Below, piece after piece: positions 62,978 through 64,000 of a DNA stretch of 64,000 nt. The stretch spans positions 930,001 to 994,000 of the forward strand of contig NZ_CABVIY010000001.1 of NCBI RefSeq assembly GCF_902498195.1. The letters are read 5' to 3'. Origin of the DNA: Pseudomonas fluorescens (GTDB taxonomy: Bacteria; Pseudomonadota; Gammaproteobacteria; Pseudomonadales; Pseudomonadaceae). The number at the start of each line of letters is the position of its first letter. The first letter of the stretch is position 1. Below the pieces are notes generated by a model. That model saw only the letters and a program-made list of their open reading frames with translations, ran no database searches and was not told the DNA's origin. Position numbers and translations under genes: made by a program.

Positions 62978-63074
62978 GAGGGCTCGTTCGCGGGCGGCGG
63001 TGGGAGAACTGCATCATGGCGCGGCGCCGGGATAAAAGAAAGCAGGCTAACTATCTTTCGATTGTAGCCTTACT

Positions 63075-63172
63075 GTAGGAGCGAGCCTGCTCGCGAAAAA
63101 CGTCGGGATAACGCGTTCATTCAGGTTGCACGCGTAATCGTTGACGTCCATCGCGAGCAGGCTCGCTCCTAC
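63075..63172. repeat. Palindromic repeat pair, family C
   Basis: GTAGGAGCGAGCCTGCTCGC and the complementary arm are about 60 bases apart. It lies between the MFS start region and the ABC-F stop. Confidence 0.85.
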
Positions 63173-63190
63173 AAATGCGGCGAGGTGGTC

Positions 63191-64000
63191 TTAAAACACC
63201 ACACCCTGGCTACGCAGGTAATCGTCATAGGTGCCGCTGAAGTCGGTCACGCCATTCGGGCTCAGCTCGATGATGCGGGTAGCGAGAGACGACACGAACT
63301 CGCGGTCGTGGCTGACGAAGATCAGCGTGCCCGGGTAGTTTTCCAGCGCCAGGTTGAGCGACTCGATGGATTCCATGTCCAGGTGGTTGGTCGGTTCGTC
63401 CATCACCAGCACGTTCGGCTTTTGCAGGATCAGCTTGCCGAACAGCATGCGACCTTGCTCACCACCGGAAATGACCTTGACCGACTTGAGGATCTCGTCG
63501 TTGGAGAACAGCATCCGGCCCAGGGTGCCGCGAATCATCTGCTCGCCCTGGGTCCATTGGCCCATCCAGTCGAACAGGCTGACATCGTCTTCGAAGTCAT
63601 GGGCGTGGTCCTGGGCGTAGTAGCCCAGCTCCGCCGCGTCGGTCCACTTCACGCTGCCGGCATCCGGGGTCAGTTCGTTGACCAGGGTGCGCAGCAGGGT
63701 GGTTTTACCAATGCCGTTCGGGCCGATGATCGCTACGCGCTCGCCCGCTTCAACCTGGAAGCTGAAGTCCTTGAACAGTTCCTTGCCGTCGAAGCCTTTG
63801 GCCATGCGCTCGACGATGACCGCCTGACGGTGCAGCTTTTTGTTCTGCTCGAAACGGATGAACGGGCTCACGCGGCTCGAAGGCTTGACCTCGGCCAGCT
63901 GGATCTTGTCGATCGCCTTGGCGCGGGAGGTTGCCTGCTTGGCTTTCGAGGCGTTGGCCGAGAAGCGGCTGACGAACGATTGCAGTTCCGAGATCTGCGC
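63191..64000 (-). CDS. ABC-F family ATPase (YbiT-like), 5' part off the right edge
   Basis: The last 270 codons of an ABC-F protein, which act on the ribosome rather than in transport. The visible linker ([20 protein letters not shown]) leads to the second ATPase domain: Walker [13 protein letters not shown], signature [15 protein letters not shown], Walker [20 protein letters not shown] and the switch [16 protein letters not shown]. The end [13 protein letters not shown] resembles E. coli YbiT. The reading frame continues to the window edge without a start. Confidence 0.9.
   Translation of the reverse strand, partial: AQISELQSFVSRFSANASKAKQATSRAKAIDKIQLAEVKPSSRVSPFIRFEQNKKLHRQAVIVERMAKGFDGKELFKDFSFQVEAGERVAIIGPNGIGKTTLLRTLVNELTPDAGSVKWTDAAELGYYAQDHAHDFEDDVSLFDWMGQWTQGEQMIRGTLGRMLFSNDEILKSVKVISGGEQGRMLFGKLILQKPNVLVMDEPTNHLDMESIESLNLALENYPGTLIFVSHDREFVSSLATRIIELSPNGVTDFSGTYDDYLRSQGVVF

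Noticed and set aside
8767..63172. Regularly recurring palindromes as a CRISPR array
   Set aside because: Copies are kilobases apart, pair as inverted arms and have no spacers or cas genes; they are REP-type repeats.

Overview
The window reads as a chromosomal segment of a Pseudomonas from the P. fluorescens group. It is GC-rich with densely packed genes. It carries a complete fap amyloid operon, a pvdQ acylase next to a Fur-like gene, a short-type gnd with zwf, and many intergenic palindromic repeat pairs of the kinds found in fluorescent pseudomonads. No rRNA, tRNA, CRISPR array, transposase or prophage was recognised.

Layout. 1-4465 (minus): the end of a glycogen/trehalose cluster, malQ (cut by the left edge), treZ and glgA. 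5066-8019 (minus): a possible four-gene unit of a DUF411 metal-binding protein, a YqaA-type membrane protein, a secreted alpha/beta hydrolase and a D-2-hydroxyacid dehydrogenase. 8230-9243: two very small envelope proteins and a Fur-like regulator. 9492-11837: pvdQ (pyoverdine maturation and acyl-homoserine-lactone acylase), divergent from the Fur-like gene. 11949-21722 (minus): two tandem ~1600-residue paralogs that resemble the dermonecrotic-toxin-like (DUF6543) proteins of Pseudomonas. Both have a C-terminal HExxH and a module repeated about four times.

21942-35719: metabolic and housekeeping genes. These include dpkA, LysR/nitrilase, a purine permease, a LysR gene divergent from a polyamine-binding protein and agmatinase, an aldo/keto reductase, an AFG1/ZapE-like ATPase, a DinB protein and two GNAT acetyltransferases. 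35835-40044: a TonB-dependent siderophore receptor with a good upstream Fur box, and the LPS phosphoethanolamine transferase CptA. 40690-46188: gnd-zwf with a 4-base overlap, nhaB and a delta-60-repeat beta-propeller.

47083-53795 is a functional amyloid locus. fapABCDEF lies on the minus strand behind a well-formed sigma-54 promoter, with an IHF-like site upstream of it. Just past the end of the operon, convergent to it, is a gene for a sigma-54 enhancer-binding protein, the natural candidate activator. An intrinsic-terminator-like hairpin sits between fapC (major subunit) and fapD.

54127-64000: pnuC with a nicotinamide riboside kinase, an sCache chemoreceptor, uppP, a DUF1294 protein, an MmcQ/YjbR protein, a LysR/azoR divergent pair, a secreted hydrolase, an MFS transporter and the 3' part of an ABC-F gene of the YbiT type.

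Functions are assigned from motifs and remembered family sequences. No database search was run.
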